Source: a virus | IMG/VR virus record: IMGVR_UViG_3300020182_001262 | Coordinates: 1 to 45,555 of that record | Length of the DNA: 45,555 nucleotides | Direction: 5' to 3' (one strand) | Shown: in pieces, positions 22,918 to 31,439 of the stretch | How the letters are laid out: each line of letters starts with the position of its first letter | Numbering within the stretch: position 1 is the first letter of the stretch | Position numbers and translations under genes: made by a program | Notes under the pieces: generated by a model | What the model saw: only the letters and a program-made list of their open reading frames with translations | What the model was told of the DNA's origin: nothing | The model's database searches: none

Positions 22918-24048
22918 ATGTCTGCAAAAGTTTCAACACACGATATGGATGTTCGTTTAGTTCGCCCGAGCGATATTCGTTCAGAAATTAACTACGCTAT
23001 GAATCGCAAGCGTCCGGTCTTCATTTGGGGTCCTCCTGGGATTGGTAAATCTGAGATTGTTGACTCAATCACACAAGAGCGTTCAGGTTATATGATTGAT
23101 ATGCGTCTTGCTCTTATGGAACCCACTGACTTGCGTGGTATCCCAGTGCCTAATATGAACACGGGCTTGATGGAATGGCTTCCGCCTGCTGACTTGCCTA
23201 CTCAAGAACTCGCTGATCAATTCGAATGTATTGTTCTGTTTCTTGATGAAATGAATCAGGCTCCTCAATCTGTACAAGCTGCTGCTTATCAGCTAATTCT
23301 TAATCGTCGGCTGGGTAACTATCGTCTTCCTGACAATGTTCTAATCGTTGCTGCAGGTAATCGTGAAAGTGATCGTGGCGTTGCGTATCGTATGCCTAGT
23401 CCGCTTGCTAACCGTTTTGTTCATCTTGAAATGACAACTGACTTCGAAGATTGGCAGACATGGGCGTTGCAAAACAATATAGATGCTGAGGTTGTAGGTT
23501 ACGTTACTGCTAACAAGATGGATCTGATGAACTTTGATCCTCGTACTGCATCACGTGCTTTCGCTACACCTCGTTCATGGACATTCGTTTCACAAATGCT
23601 TCCGATGGAAGGTGAGCAAATCACAGATGGTCGTTTACACGACTTGATTGCTGGTACAGTTGGTGACGGCATCGCTACTAAGTTCATGGCACACCGTGCA
23701 ATTTCAGGTAAACTTCCTAACCCAACAGATATCTTGAATGGTACTGTTAAAACACTAGGTAAAGAAGGTAGTGAAATCTCTGCAATGTTCTCACTGACTG
23801 CTTCACTTTGCTACGAACTACGTGACTTTGTTGACCGTAACGGTAAAGACAAAATGGACGAGTTGTACAAAATGGCTGACAACTTCTTCCGCTTCATGAT
23901 GGACAACTTTGAGACAGAAATGACCGTACTTGGTGGTCGTACTGCACTGAAAGTTTACAAACTTCCTCTCGAACCTCGCAAAGTTCCTTGCATCGAGGAG
24001 TTCTTCAAGAAGTATGGTAAACTAATTATCGAGGCACATAACGCTTAA
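22918..24048 (+). CDS. MoxR-family AAA+ ATPase
   Basis: The 376-residue product has Walker A GPPGIGKSEIV (about residues 38-48), Walker B VLFLDEMNQAP (about 106-116), sensor-1 IVAAGNRESDRG and an SPLANRFVHLEM segment with the arginine-finger region. This is the MoxR/CbbQ-type chaperone ATPase pattern. Such ATPases work with a VWA-domain partner that delivers the client. The likely partner is the VWA protein at 30099-31436, expressed from the same promoter type. The client is unknown; metal insertion or activation of an enzyme complex is typical. Confidence 0.85.
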   Translation: MSAKVSTHDMDVRLVRPSDIRSEINYAMNRKRPVFIWGPPGIGKSEIVDSITQERSGYMIDMRLALMEPTDLRGIPVPNMNTGLMEWLPPADLPTQELADQFECIVLFLDEMNQAPQSVQAAAYQLILNRRLGNYRLPDNVLIVAAGNRESDRGVAYRMPSPLANRFVHLEMTTDFEDWQTWALQNNIDAEVVGYVTANKMDLMNFDPRTASRAFATPRSWTFVSQMLPMEGEQITDGRLHDLIAGTVGDGIATKFMAHRAISGKLPNPTDILNGTVKTLGKEGSEISAMFSLTASLCYELRDFVDRNGKDKMDELYKMADNFFRFMMDNFETEMTVLGGRTALKVYKLPLEPRKVPCIEEFFKKYGKLIIEAHNA

Positions 24049-24066
24049 TTGCAGACTAAGCGTTAT
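24038..24066 (+). other. Hairpin at the end of the MoxR gene
   Basis: ATAACGCTTA (24038-24047) pairs perfectly with TAAGCGTTAT (24057-24066) around a 9-base loop and includes the stop codon. It has no T-run of its own and sits just before a T-rich terminator, so it may protect the 3' end of the mRNA. Confidence 0.6.
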
Positions 24067-24070
24067 AGCA

Positions 24071-24101
24071 AAGGGAGAGGTCTTGACTTCTCCCTTTTTT
24101 T
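24071..24101 (+). terminator. Intrinsic terminator with a -35 box in its loop
   Basis: AAGGGAGA (24071-24078) pairs with TCTCCCTT (24089-24096) and is followed by a run of seven T ending at 24101. The 10-base loop GGTCTTGACT holds the -35 box of the next promoter. Confidence 0.85.
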
Positions 24102-24111
24102 GTAGTATAAT
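24083..24111 (+). promoter_or_regulatory. Promoter of the halogenase/lipid cassette
   Basis: TTGACT (24083-24088) lies in the terminator loop. A 17-base spacer is followed by perfect TATAAT (24106-24111). The expected start is about 24118, one base before the ATG at 24119, so the mRNA would be essentially leaderless. Confidence 0.8.
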
Positions 24112-24118
24112 AAGAACA

Positions 24119-25486
24119 ATGATATATCAAACATTTAAACAAACTGCAAAAAGATTTCCAAATAAGGATGCGCTTATTTGCGGTGATAAAACATATACAT
24201 ATTCAGAACTAGCAGCAAGTGTTGATAACCTGATTGCTGTACTTAGTACCGCGGTAATGCCAAATGAACGCATACTGTTTGCAAGTGAACGTTGGCATAA
24301 CTATGTGAGAATGGTTCTGGCATGTGATGCTCTAGGTGTCACATTTATGCCGACATATTATGATTTACCCAAAGCAGTTATTGACGATATATCCGAAGCG
24401 AGTAAACCAGACCATATCATTCTAAATGAAGATGATGCTAGTAATCTTAAACCCCATAATAAGGGATTAGTTTGCGTTAAGGGAAAGGAATACGTTTATA
24501 CTGTTCTATTCACTAGCGGTACTACAGGAGCGCCTAAGGCTGTCGCACATAGCAATAAGGCGTGCTATGATGCTTGTATACAAAACATCGAAATATTCAG
24601 TATGAATTCAAATGATGTTATTTTAGCACAACTCCCCCCGCCGACAGTAGCAGGATTATACTTATTCCCACTACCAGCACTTATGATAGGTGCTACTGTT
24701 GTTATGGAAACATTTAGCCCAAGACGTTATGCAGAATTAAATCTAACATACAAACCAACAGTTGGTATTATTGTTCCAGCAATGATTGTTGCTATGAATA
24801 GAGTGCGCAGTTGGCATGAACTTGATATGTCACACTGGCGCGAACTAAGTGTAGGCAGTACGGTCATCCCAGAAGAAATGCTAAACATGTTGTTTGACAA
24901 GGGCGTTCCTGTAATACGTGATTTGTATGGATGCACTGAAACTCACGTCCCACCGTTTACATATCTAATTGAACCAGATACTCAACACAAGTTACAATTA
25001 GAATGCACCCCAAACTATCAATACAAACTTGATAGATATGGAGTTATGTGGATCAAAGGTTCACCTGTAATGGTAGACTATCTAAATGATGATGCAAAGT
25101 TTGACGAATATGGGTACTGGTGCACCGGAGACGTATTCGAGCGTAGACACAATAAGCTATTTTATAAATCACGCCAGAAAGATTTGATTAAAGTGAATAG
25201 TTATAATGTATCACCAGTATCAATTGAGAATGCAATCATGGTGTTTCCCGGTGTAGAAGAAGTATGTGTGACGTTTAGAAGTAGGGAAATGTTAGGAGAA
25301 TGTGAGATTGTCGCACTAGTAAAGTCTGAAAAAGAGATAAATATAATTGAGCTACAATTATCTATCAAAGATAAATTATTCCCATATGAAATCCCCAAAG
25401 AAATTATCGTAGTAGACGAACCTTTAGTTCGTAATAGAATGGGAAAAATCCAACGAGAACAAAATAGAGAGAAATTTGTATTATGA
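24119..25486 (+). CDS. Acyl-AMP ligase (ANL superfamily)
   Basis: The 455-residue product (ATG 24119) has the adenylation motifs in order: VLFTSGTTGAPKAVAHSN (phosphate loop), LYGCTETHVPPF, YGYWCTGDVFER, SRQKDLIKVNSYNVSP and the C-terminal catalytic lysine region RNRMGKIQRE. ANL enzymes activate a carboxylic acid with ATP and pass it to CoA or a carrier protein. The upstream in-frame TTG lies within the promoter and is rejected as start. It is the first gene of a five-gene cassette with halogenase, acyltransferase, ketosynthase and desaturase. The acid substrate is unknown. It overlaps the halogenase gene by 4 bases. Confidence 0.85.
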   Translation: MIYQTFKQTAKRFPNKDALICGDKTYTYSELAASVDNLIAVLSTAVMPNERILFASERWHNYVRMVLACDALGVTFMPTYYDLPKAVIDDISEASKPDHIILNEDDASNLKPHNKGLVCVKGKEYVYTVLFTSGTTGAPKAVAHSNKACYDACIQNIEIFSMNSNDVILAQLPPPTVAGLYLFPLPALMIGATVVMETFSPRRYAELNLTYKPTVGIIVPAMIVAMNRVRSWHELDMSHWRELSVGSTVIPEEMLNMLFDKGVPVIRDLYGCTETHVPPFTYLIEPDTQHKLQLECTPNYQYKLDRYGVMWIKGSPVMVDYLNDDAKFDEYGYWCTGDVFERRHNKLFYKSRQKDLIKVNSYNVSPVSIENAIMVFPGVEEVCVTFRSREMLGECEIVALVKSEKEINIIELQLSIKDKLFPYEIPKEIIVVDEPLVRNRMGKIQREQNREKFVL

Positions 25487-27177
25487 AATCGCAAGTTAAA
25501 AAGATTGTTGTTTTAGGAGGTGGTGCCGCTGGATGGTTCACTGCTGGTTATCTAAAGCAAAAGAACCCAGAAATTGATATCACACTTATCGAAAGTCAAA
25601 AGGTAGGAATTATCGGTGTAGGCGAATCTACTATTCCACAACTAGGTGATTTCTTCCGAGAAATGGGAATCCAAGAACGTGATTGGATGGCATCTAGTAA
25701 CTCAATCTACAAACTTGGAAATAAATTTGTTGGTTGGAACAAAGAAGGTAATAGACATCACGTAACAAACCATTGGCATTGCCATCAGGAAGATGAACAA
25801 TACTTTACATTTTCTTGGACACTACCAGAAAAACATATCAAAACTAGTTACTACAATCAATTGACAACTGATGATTATTATTATAATTCAGATGGTGCAA
25901 ATGGCGTAGATGATAAATGGAATGATTATTGGTTACAATCTCTACGTGATGGAACTTCAAACGCACGTGAAATGTCAGAAGATTTAATGGAAGCTACATT
26001 CTTAATGGAGAATAGAAAAGCACCATTTGATATGGATGATCATCAGATGATTGGATCTTACAATTCATATGCTTGGCATGTTGACGCAGAACGTTTTCCA
26101 GAAATCGTTAGAGATAGAGTTGCGCTACCAGCTGGTGTAAAACACATATGGGGGCATGTTGCAGATATTCAAAAAGATGAACAGGGTTACATTACTAAAT
26201 TAGTACTTGAAGATGGAACAGAACATGAAGCAGATTTATTCTGTGATGCAACCGGATTCAATCGTATTCTGACCGGGACAATGGACAATGGTTGGCATGA
26301 TTACGAGCATATTTTTACACGTGATGCTATTGTTGGGCCAGTAAAATACAAAGACGTTTATAATGAAATGCGCCCGTATACACAATCGTATGCACAGGAT
26401 CATGGCTGGAACTTTATCATCCCTCTATTCAATCGCATGGGATCAGGTTACATCTTTGATAGTACAGAAATCTCACCAGAACAAGCAATGGAAGATTTTA
26501 AGAAGTATTGGGATGGATATGAATTTATCAAAGAGCCGCGTCATATCTCATGGGATTCAGGCCGTATGGAAACTCCTTGGAATAAGAACGTTGTGGGTGT
26601 TGGTATGGCAGGTGCCTTCGTTGAACCAATGGAAGCTAACTCGTTATACGTAGCACAGGCATCTATTCAACTTATTAATAGAATCATCAATCGTGCAAAA
26701 GAAGAAGATCCAGTAATTACAAATTCACAAATTCATGCATTCAATAAGAATATGTGCAAACTAGAAGATGGCATAGCTGACTTTATTTCCTATCACTTTA
26801 CACTTTCTGACCGTGAAGATTCTACATTTTGGAAAAAAGTTAAGCAGTACGGAATCGACCACAATCACAAAGAAGCAAATTGGGAACACTACCGTAGACC
26901 CGTTAACTTCTTAGGCAACGGCGTATACCCGGACCAAATGTGGGCAATGCTTGGTGTATATATGGATAAGTTTGATGACAGTGTGGAACTACACACCAAA
27001 CCTGAACTAATGGAGATGGCAAAGATTAAATTTGATTACATTCATAAATCAAGTAAAGCTATTGGGAACTATGCGCCACACGCATATGATTGGCATCGTA
27101 AATTCTTATATGAAGGTAAATCATATGAAACTGTACTTGCAGAAGCATTAGCTAAAGCGAGTAGGAATTTATATTAA
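25483..27177 (+). CDS. Flavin-dependent (tryptophan-type) halogenase-like protein
   Basis: The 564-residue product has the FAD-binding GGGAAGW (residues 12-18), IGVGESTIPQLGDF, and SIYKLGNKFVGW with K77 at the position of the halogenase catalytic lysine. HVDAERFPEIVRDR, CDATGFNR and GVGMAGAFVEPMEANSLY are also family hallmarks. The WxWxIP motif of standard halogenases reads WNFIIP (W309-P314), so the second tryptophan is phenylalanine. FADH2-dependent halogenases install Cl, Br or I on an activated substrate. A cyanophage halogenase (VirX1) is known, so this family does occur in T4-like marine phages. No flavin reductase is seen in the window, so the host would have to supply FADH2. Confidence 0.82.
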   Translation: MKSQVKKIVVLGGGAAGWFTAGYLKQKNPEIDITLIESQKVGIIGVGESTIPQLGDFFREMGIQERDWMASSNSIYKLGNKFVGWNKEGNRHHVTNHWHCHQEDEQYFTFSWTLPEKHIKTSYYNQLTTDDYYYNSDGANGVDDKWNDYWLQSLRDGTSNAREMSEDLMEATFLMENRKAPFDMDDHQMIGSYNSYAWHVDAERFPEIVRDRVALPAGVKHIWGHVADIQKDEQGYITKLVLEDGTEHEADLFCDATGFNRILTGTMDNGWHDYEHIFTRDAIVGPVKYKDVYNEMRPYTQSYAQDHGWNFIIPLFNRMGSGYIFDSTEISPEQAMEDFKKYWDGYEFIKEPRHISWDSGRMETPWNKNVVGVGMAGAFVEPMEANSLYVAQASIQLINRIINRAKEEDPVITNSQIHAFNKNMCKLEDGIADFISYHFTLSDREDSTFWKKVKQYGIDHNHKEANWEHYRRPVNFLGNGVYPDQMWAMLGVYMDKFDDSVELHTKPELMEMAKIKFDYIHKSSKAIGNYAPHAYDWHRKFLYEGKSYETVLAEALAKASRNLY

Positions 27178-27773
27178 TGATATTAGAAGAATTCGTAGGG
27201 GCGAATGGGCTAGAATTTAGGATAGTTGAATGTGGTTCTTCTCATATGTCCGATATCAAAGAGTTTTGCAAAGCATGTAAAGACGATGGTTTCCAAAATA
27301 ATTCTAGTTTATCTGCGTTAAAAATTGGTAAATGGGGTAGAGAAGAAAAATGGTGGGCAGTATACTTTAATGATAAGATCATTAGTTTAAGCGGCGCGCA
27401 TTACTTACCACATCTGCATAAGGATTGCTATGTAATTGCTTATAGACTCGCAACGTTAGATTCATTTAAAGGTATGGCAAATGATATCATGTCTAGTCGT
27501 ATGTTAACATGTTTTGGTATGGGTAGGATGTTACCGCATATGGCTGATTGGTGCAAATTACGTGGTGCTAAATATATTGTTATGACTTTTAACTCACCCG
27601 ACAACGGATCAGATCCGAGTGGTACTATGCACAAAGCACACAGAGTTGCTCACATGGTACTACCGAAAGATAACAAATTTACATTACTGTATAGAGATAT
27701 TCCACTATATGGTACCAAGCAAGATGTTTGGAAATTAAATTACCGAAACTTTATCACAATGGAAGAACTATGA
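27177..27773 (+). CDS. GNAT-like acyltransferase (tentative)
   Basis: The 198-residue product lies in the cassette with TAATG and ATGA overlaps at its two ends. A beta-rich core (WWAVYFNDKIISLSGAHYL, then VIAYRLATLDSF) followed by a helix and GAKYIVMTFNSPDNGSD resembles the GNAT fold, but a clear acetyl-CoA loop (Q/RxxGxG/A) is not visible. It may transfer or hold the acyl intermediate. The assignment is from overall pattern only. Confidence 0.4.
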   Translation: MILEEFVGANGLEFRIVECGSSHMSDIKEFCKACKDDGFQNNSSLSALKIGKWGREEKWWAVYFNDKIISLSGAHYLPHLHKDCYVIAYRLATLDSFKGMANDIMSSRMLTCFGMGRMLPHMADWCKLRGAKYIVMTFNSPDNGSDPSGTMHKAHRVAHMVLPKDNKFTLLYRDIPLYGTKQDVWKLNYRNFITMEEL

Positions 27774-28930
27774 CAATTTTTGTAGAAAACGTTTCTATGA
27801 TTACCCCATTTGGGCTTACAAATTCATCATGGGATAATATTTGTAACAATAATGTTGCATATAATACACTTACTAGATTTGATTCAAGTTCTAGTAGATA
27901 CATACGTTCTAAAGTGGCTGGTGAGGTTAACTTTAGTGCAGAAGAACACACGATTTTATCCGAAAATGATAAGGATAGATTACCAGAATATATGCAATGG
28001 GCATTAGCGTTGACAGAGGAACTGATCGGCAATAGGGAATTGCCATTGGGACGTACTGCTGTATTAGTATCTCCGGGACTATCGATATATATCGAAAGTG
28101 TGGAAGCAAAAAATGCAAATAGAACGAATAGTTTTACTTTCTGTTCAAATATGACTGCACACAATATTAATATTAAATATGGATTTACTGGACCTAGTGC
28201 TATGACCATGACTGCATGTAGTACCGGAATGTATAGTATTATTCTAGGGTGCATGTTATTAGAAACAGGACAAGCAGATTATGTTATTGCAGGCTCAGTA
28301 GATAAAAGTGTTTCATTTGATTCCGTAATGCAAATGGGAAAATTAAGGGCATTGTCTACTCGGTACAATGATGCTCCGAAATTAGCAAGTAGACCATGGG
28401 ATACAAAACGTGATGGACTTGTAATGTCCGAAGGCGGAGCATTGTTCTTATTAACAAATAAAAAAACAGAAAATACAATTTGCGAGATTGCAAGTTATGC
28501 AATGAACAATGATGCGTATCAAGTTGTTGCGCCGCATCCCGAGGGTACATTAATTGAACGTTGTATGAGCGATGCCGTAATGAAAGCGGGACATGCACCT
28601 GATTTAATTAACGCACATGCTACAAGTACACCTATGGGAGACTATATTGAAATTGATGCTATCAGACGCATTGGTTTAGGCGATATGCCAATAACTGCAA
28701 ACAAGTCACAGTTGGGTCATTCTATGGGTGCCGCAGGTGCAATAGAATGCGCACTTAGTGTACTTTCATTAAAAAATAATATAATCACACCATCGATAAA
28801 TATTGATAATATAGAAGACGGTTACGACATTAACTATTACAGCGAGTCTAAAACACAAGAAATAAACTCTGTAATGTGTAACAGTTTCGGCTTTGGTGGC
28901 ACAAACGCAAGTATAATCTTTAGAGAATAA
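27770..28930 (+). CDS. Beta-ketoacyl-ACP synthase (FabF/KAS II-like)
   Basis: The start is the ATG at 27770 overlapping the previous stop, giving 386 residues beginning MTIFVENVSMITPFGL. The catalytic triad is complete: C150 in MTACSTGMYS, H283 in INAHATSTPMGD and H317 in NKSQLGHSMGAAG, with K312. The C-terminal NSFGFGGTNASIIF is also canonical. The enzyme condenses an acyl chain with malonyl-ACP. No acyl carrier protein is visible in the window, so host ACP would be used. In the cassette it would elongate a substrate activated by the ANL ligase. Confidence 0.9.
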   Translation: MTIFVENVSMITPFGLTNSSWDNICNNNVAYNTLTRFDSSSSRYIRSKVAGEVNFSAEEHTILSENDKDRLPEYMQWALALTEELIGNRELPLGRTAVLVSPGLSIYIESVEAKNANRTNSFTFCSNMTAHNINIKYGFTGPSAMTMTACSTGMYSIILGCMLLETGQADYVIAGSVDKSVSFDSVMQMGKLRALSTRYNDAPKLASRPWDTKRDGLVMSEGGALFLLTNKKTENTICEIASYAMNNDAYQVVAPHPEGTLIERCMSDAVMKAGHAPDLINAHATSTPMGDYIEIDAIRRIGLGDMPITANKSQLGHSMGAAGAIECALSVLSLKNNIITPSINIDNIEDGYDINYYSESKTQEINSVMCNSFGFGGTNASIIFRE

Positions 28931-28931
28931 A

Positions 28932-29564
28932 ATGCATAACACACAAAAAATACTATTCTTTCATCATCTAGCGATTATTGCCGGTCTGTTATACTATGGT
29001 TTTAATATACAATATGCAGTTCTAATACTAATCGGCTGTATCTTGTGGGCATATATCGTAGGTCATAAGGGGCTACATATATATCTTGCACACCACGATT
29101 ACAAAGATAACATAAAAAGTTATCTATATACTATAGGTGCTTTGGTCACTGGTGTTGGCTCTCCATTAATGTTTGCTGCAACACACCGACAGCACCACAA
29201 ATTTCACGACACCGAAAAAGACCCACATTCTCCAGAACATATTGGCTGGTTAAATGTGTGGTTTATGAACTACAATTCTCAACACATATCTCCTAGACTA
29301 GTTAGAGATTATCTAAAATCAAACTTTCAAAAGTTTATGAATAGACACTGGATGAAATTGACAGTTGCTATGATTGTCGTTCTGGGACTAATAGACCCGA
29401 GAATTGTTTGCTTCATTATATCACCTTTCAGCGTCTATACTTTCCATGGTTCATCTGCAATCAATGTATTCGGACATCTTAATGGTTCGCCTAGAAACTC
29501 AAAAGAAGTCCTATTTTGGAATCCATGGGACACAAAGCATAAGGAACACCACGAATGGAAATAA
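28932..29564 (+). CDS. Short fatty-acid desaturase
   Basis: The 210-residue membrane protein has hydrophobic segments near residues 11-43, 66-83 and 145-175. Its three histidine boxes bind a di-iron centre: HKGLHIYLAHH (45-55), THRQHHKFHD (84-93) and HKEHHEW (203-209). The protein ends two residues after the third box, so it is shorter than usual acyl desaturases (250-400), but all histidine ligand groups are present. It would introduce a double bond in an acyl chain. It is the last gene of the cassette; 31 bases separate it from the next start. Confidence 0.82.
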   Translation: MHNTQKILFFHHLAIIAGLLYYGFNIQYAVLILIGCILWAYIVGHKGLHIYLAHHDYKDNIKSYLYTIGALVTGVGSPLMFAATHRQHHKFHDTEKDPHSPEHIGWLNVWFMNYNSQHISPRLVRDYLKSNFQKFMNRHWMKLTVAMIVVLGLIDPRIVCFIISPFSVYTFHGSSAINVFGHLNGSPRNSKEVLFWNPWDTKHKEHHEWK

Positions 29565-29595
29565 AAAATAACGTAACGGCCTCGAAAAAGGGCGT

Positions 29596-29994
29596 TTGAA
29601 CTTTCAAGATTTATTCAGAAACAACCCTAAAATATGGATGCCAATAGCAGAACTGCTAGACAATGTTTTAACGGTAGGAATAAATGATAGATTTATACGT
29701 GCAGAACGTGAATACATTTTTGCATACTTTTCAAAAGAAAACATGTGCGTCTTTTGTTATGAACACCATATAGAATTTGCATATGATTTAGGTTACAATG
29801 ATAGCATTGTTATTGAAAACTTAACTGACAGAGACGCACTAGAAAATATATTTTGGATTAGAAATATTGCATTACTAGTGAACACTGCTATAAAAGAGTA
29901 CGACATAACACAAGTTAATCCCACAGATAAAAAACTAAAAGACACTACTATTAAAGAATATGGATATAACTTCAAAAAAAGCATAGGAAGATAA
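29596..29994 (+). CDS. Unknown protein at the end of the cassette, possible TTG start
   Basis: The frame is open from a TTG at 29596 (132 residues); the first ATG in frame is at 29638 (118 residues). The product is rich in aromatic and acidic residues, contains CVFCYEHHIEFAYDL and is predicted mostly helical. It has no Ser attachment motif of an acyl carrier protein (no DSL). No family is recognised. The gap before it (29565-29595) shows no promoter, so it is probably read through from the cassette. Confidence 0.5.
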   Translation: MNFQDLFRNNPKIWMPIAELLDNVLTVGINDRFIRAEREYIFAYFSKENMCVFCYEHHIEFAYDLGYNDSIVIENLTDRDALENIFWIRNIALLVNTAIKEYDITQVNPTDKKLKDTTIKEYGYNFKKSIGR

Positions 29995-30039
29995 AAACAA
30001 AGCAAACCACGAAGATGCGAAATATTTTGCTAAAAAAAC

Positions 30040-30067
30040 TTGACAATATCCTCACATGTGTTATATT
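30040..30067 (+). promoter_or_regulatory. Early promoter of the VWA gene, related to the 22.4-22.9 kb cassettes
   Basis: TTGACA (30040-30045), 16 bases, TATATT (30062-30067), followed by AATAGAGTAGTCAG. It shares the AAAACTTGACAA start and a TAGTCA variant of the TAATCA downstream element with the three promoters before the MoxR gene. It lies 32 bases upstream of the ATG. Confidence 0.8.
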
Positions 30068-30098
30068 AATAGAGTAGTCAGAAAAGAGGACGAATCAT

Positions 30099-31436
30099 AT
30101 GCAAATCGAACCTAAGAAAATTATAACAGAAGACGATTTCAATGCAGTACTAGATGATCTGCTTAAAGAAAACGGCATCGAAGTTGACGAAAATTCAGAA
30201 GAACCTGTAGTGTTTGAATACACTGATACAGAAGTCAAAGAAATGATTGTATCAGGTCGTGTACGCATGTTGATTAAGCATCCGTTTTTCGGTACTCTCG
30301 CTACACGTTTGAAGCTAGTCGAAGCTGAGTGGTGTCCTACTGCGGCTGTTGACGGTAAACACTTCTACTACAACTGTGATTTCTTTCGTACACTGACTAG
30401 CGAAGAAATTGACTTTGTTGTAGGTCATGAAGTAATGCACTGTGTGTACGAACATTGTGGTGAGTCTGGACGTTTGATGGATTACAAAGATGAAAATCGT
30501 GATCCTAAACTATGGAATATCGCAGCCGATTACAAAGTAAATCAAGCATGTGTAGAATCTAAAATCGGTGTTATGCCTAAAATGGCTCTTTATGATAGAA
30601 AGTATTACAAACAATACACTGAGGAAATCTATGCTGACCTACTTCAACAGAAGAAAGATGGCAAGGACTTCTCAAATACAAACACACTTGATGAACACTT
30701 GTTCGGCGATGGTGAAGGTTCAGGCAAAGATGGCGAAAATGATCCTACAGGTCGTAGCGCGCCTATCAAAGTTTCTAAAGAAGAAGCTAAAGCTATCAAA
30801 GACCAGATGAAACAAGCTGTACTACAAGCTGCACAAGCGGCGGGGGCAGGCAATCTACCAGGTGATGTTAAACGTATCATCAAGGAAATGACAGAGCCAA
30901 AGATGGACTGGCGTGAGCATTTGAACCTTGCAGTTCAATCATCACTAAAATCTGACTTTACATGGATGCGTCAATCACGTAAATCACGTTCACTAGGTAT
31001 CTATCTGCCTGGCACTGACAATGATTATCAAGTAGATGCCGCAATCGGTATTGATGTTTCAGGTTCTATCTCGCATCAAATGATTCAAGATTTTATGGGA
31101 GAAATCTCAGGCATCATGGATCAGTTTCAGGACTTTCGTTTGCGTGTATGGACATTTGATACACAAGTGTACGCAGACTCATACAAAGAATTCACACCGA
31201 TGAATGCAGATGAAATCAAAGATTACGAAATCATCGGCTGTGGCGGTACTGATTTTGAATGTAACTTTAACTTCATGGAAGAGAACGATATTGTTCCTGA
31301 CAAGTTCATCATGTTCACTGATGGTTACCCATTCGGTTCATGGGGAAATGAAGCATATTGTGATACGCTATTCGTTATTCACGGGTCAGATCATATCATC
31401 CCACCATTTGGTGACCACACTTACTACTCTAACTAA
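30099..31436 (+). CDS. VWA-domain protein with metallopeptidase-like N-terminal half (DUF2201-like)
   Basis: The 445-residue product has two parts. The N-terminal half contains VVGHEVMHCVYEHCGE, an HExxH-type sequence (H-E-V-M-H, about residues 110-114) seen in the DUF2201 metallopeptidase-like family. The C-terminal half is a VWA-like domain with the MIDAS motif IGIDVSGSIS (about 316-323), a TFDTQVYADS segment and a GGTDFE element. A Gly/Lys/Asp-rich linker joins them. Such proteins work with MoxR ATPases. The presumed partner is at 22918-24048, but the halogenase cassette lies between them. The client is unknown. Confidence 0.82.
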   Translation: MQIEPKKIITEDDFNAVLDDLLKENGIEVDENSEEPVVFEYTDTEVKEMIVSGRVRMLIKHPFFGTLATRLKLVEAEWCPTAAVDGKHFYYNCDFFRTLTSEEIDFVVGHEVMHCVYEHCGESGRLMDYKDENRDPKLWNIAADYKVNQACVESKIGVMPKMALYDRKYYKQYTEEIYADLLQQKKDGKDFSNTNTLDEHLFGDGEGSGKDGENDPTGRSAPIKVSKEEAKAIKDQMKQAVLQAAQAAGAGNLPGDVKRIIKEMTEPKMDWREHLNLAVQSSLKSDFTWMRQSRKSRSLGIYLPGTDNDYQVDAAIGIDVSGSISHQMIQDFMGEISGIMDQFQDFRLRVWTFDTQVYADSYKEFTPMNADEIKDYEIIGCGGTDFECNFNFMEENDIVPDKFIMFTDGYPFGSWGNEAYCDTLFVIHGSDHIIPPFGDHTYYSN

Positions 31437-31439
31437 AAG

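Noticed and set aside
24083-24118. Twelve-residue N-terminal extension of the acyl-AMP ligase from TTG
   Set aside because: The TTG is the -35 box and the stretch encodes the terminator T-run and the -10 box. The family alignment begins at the ATG at 24119.
29596-29994. Acyl carrier protein for the lipid cassette
   Set aside because: There is no DSL-type phosphopantetheine site and the composition is wrong. No ACP was found elsewhere in the window.
24000-30040. Cassette as a transposon or integron insertion
   Set aside because: No transposase, integrase, terminal inverted repeats or target duplications are visible at the edges. Only the promoter similarity on both sides was seen.
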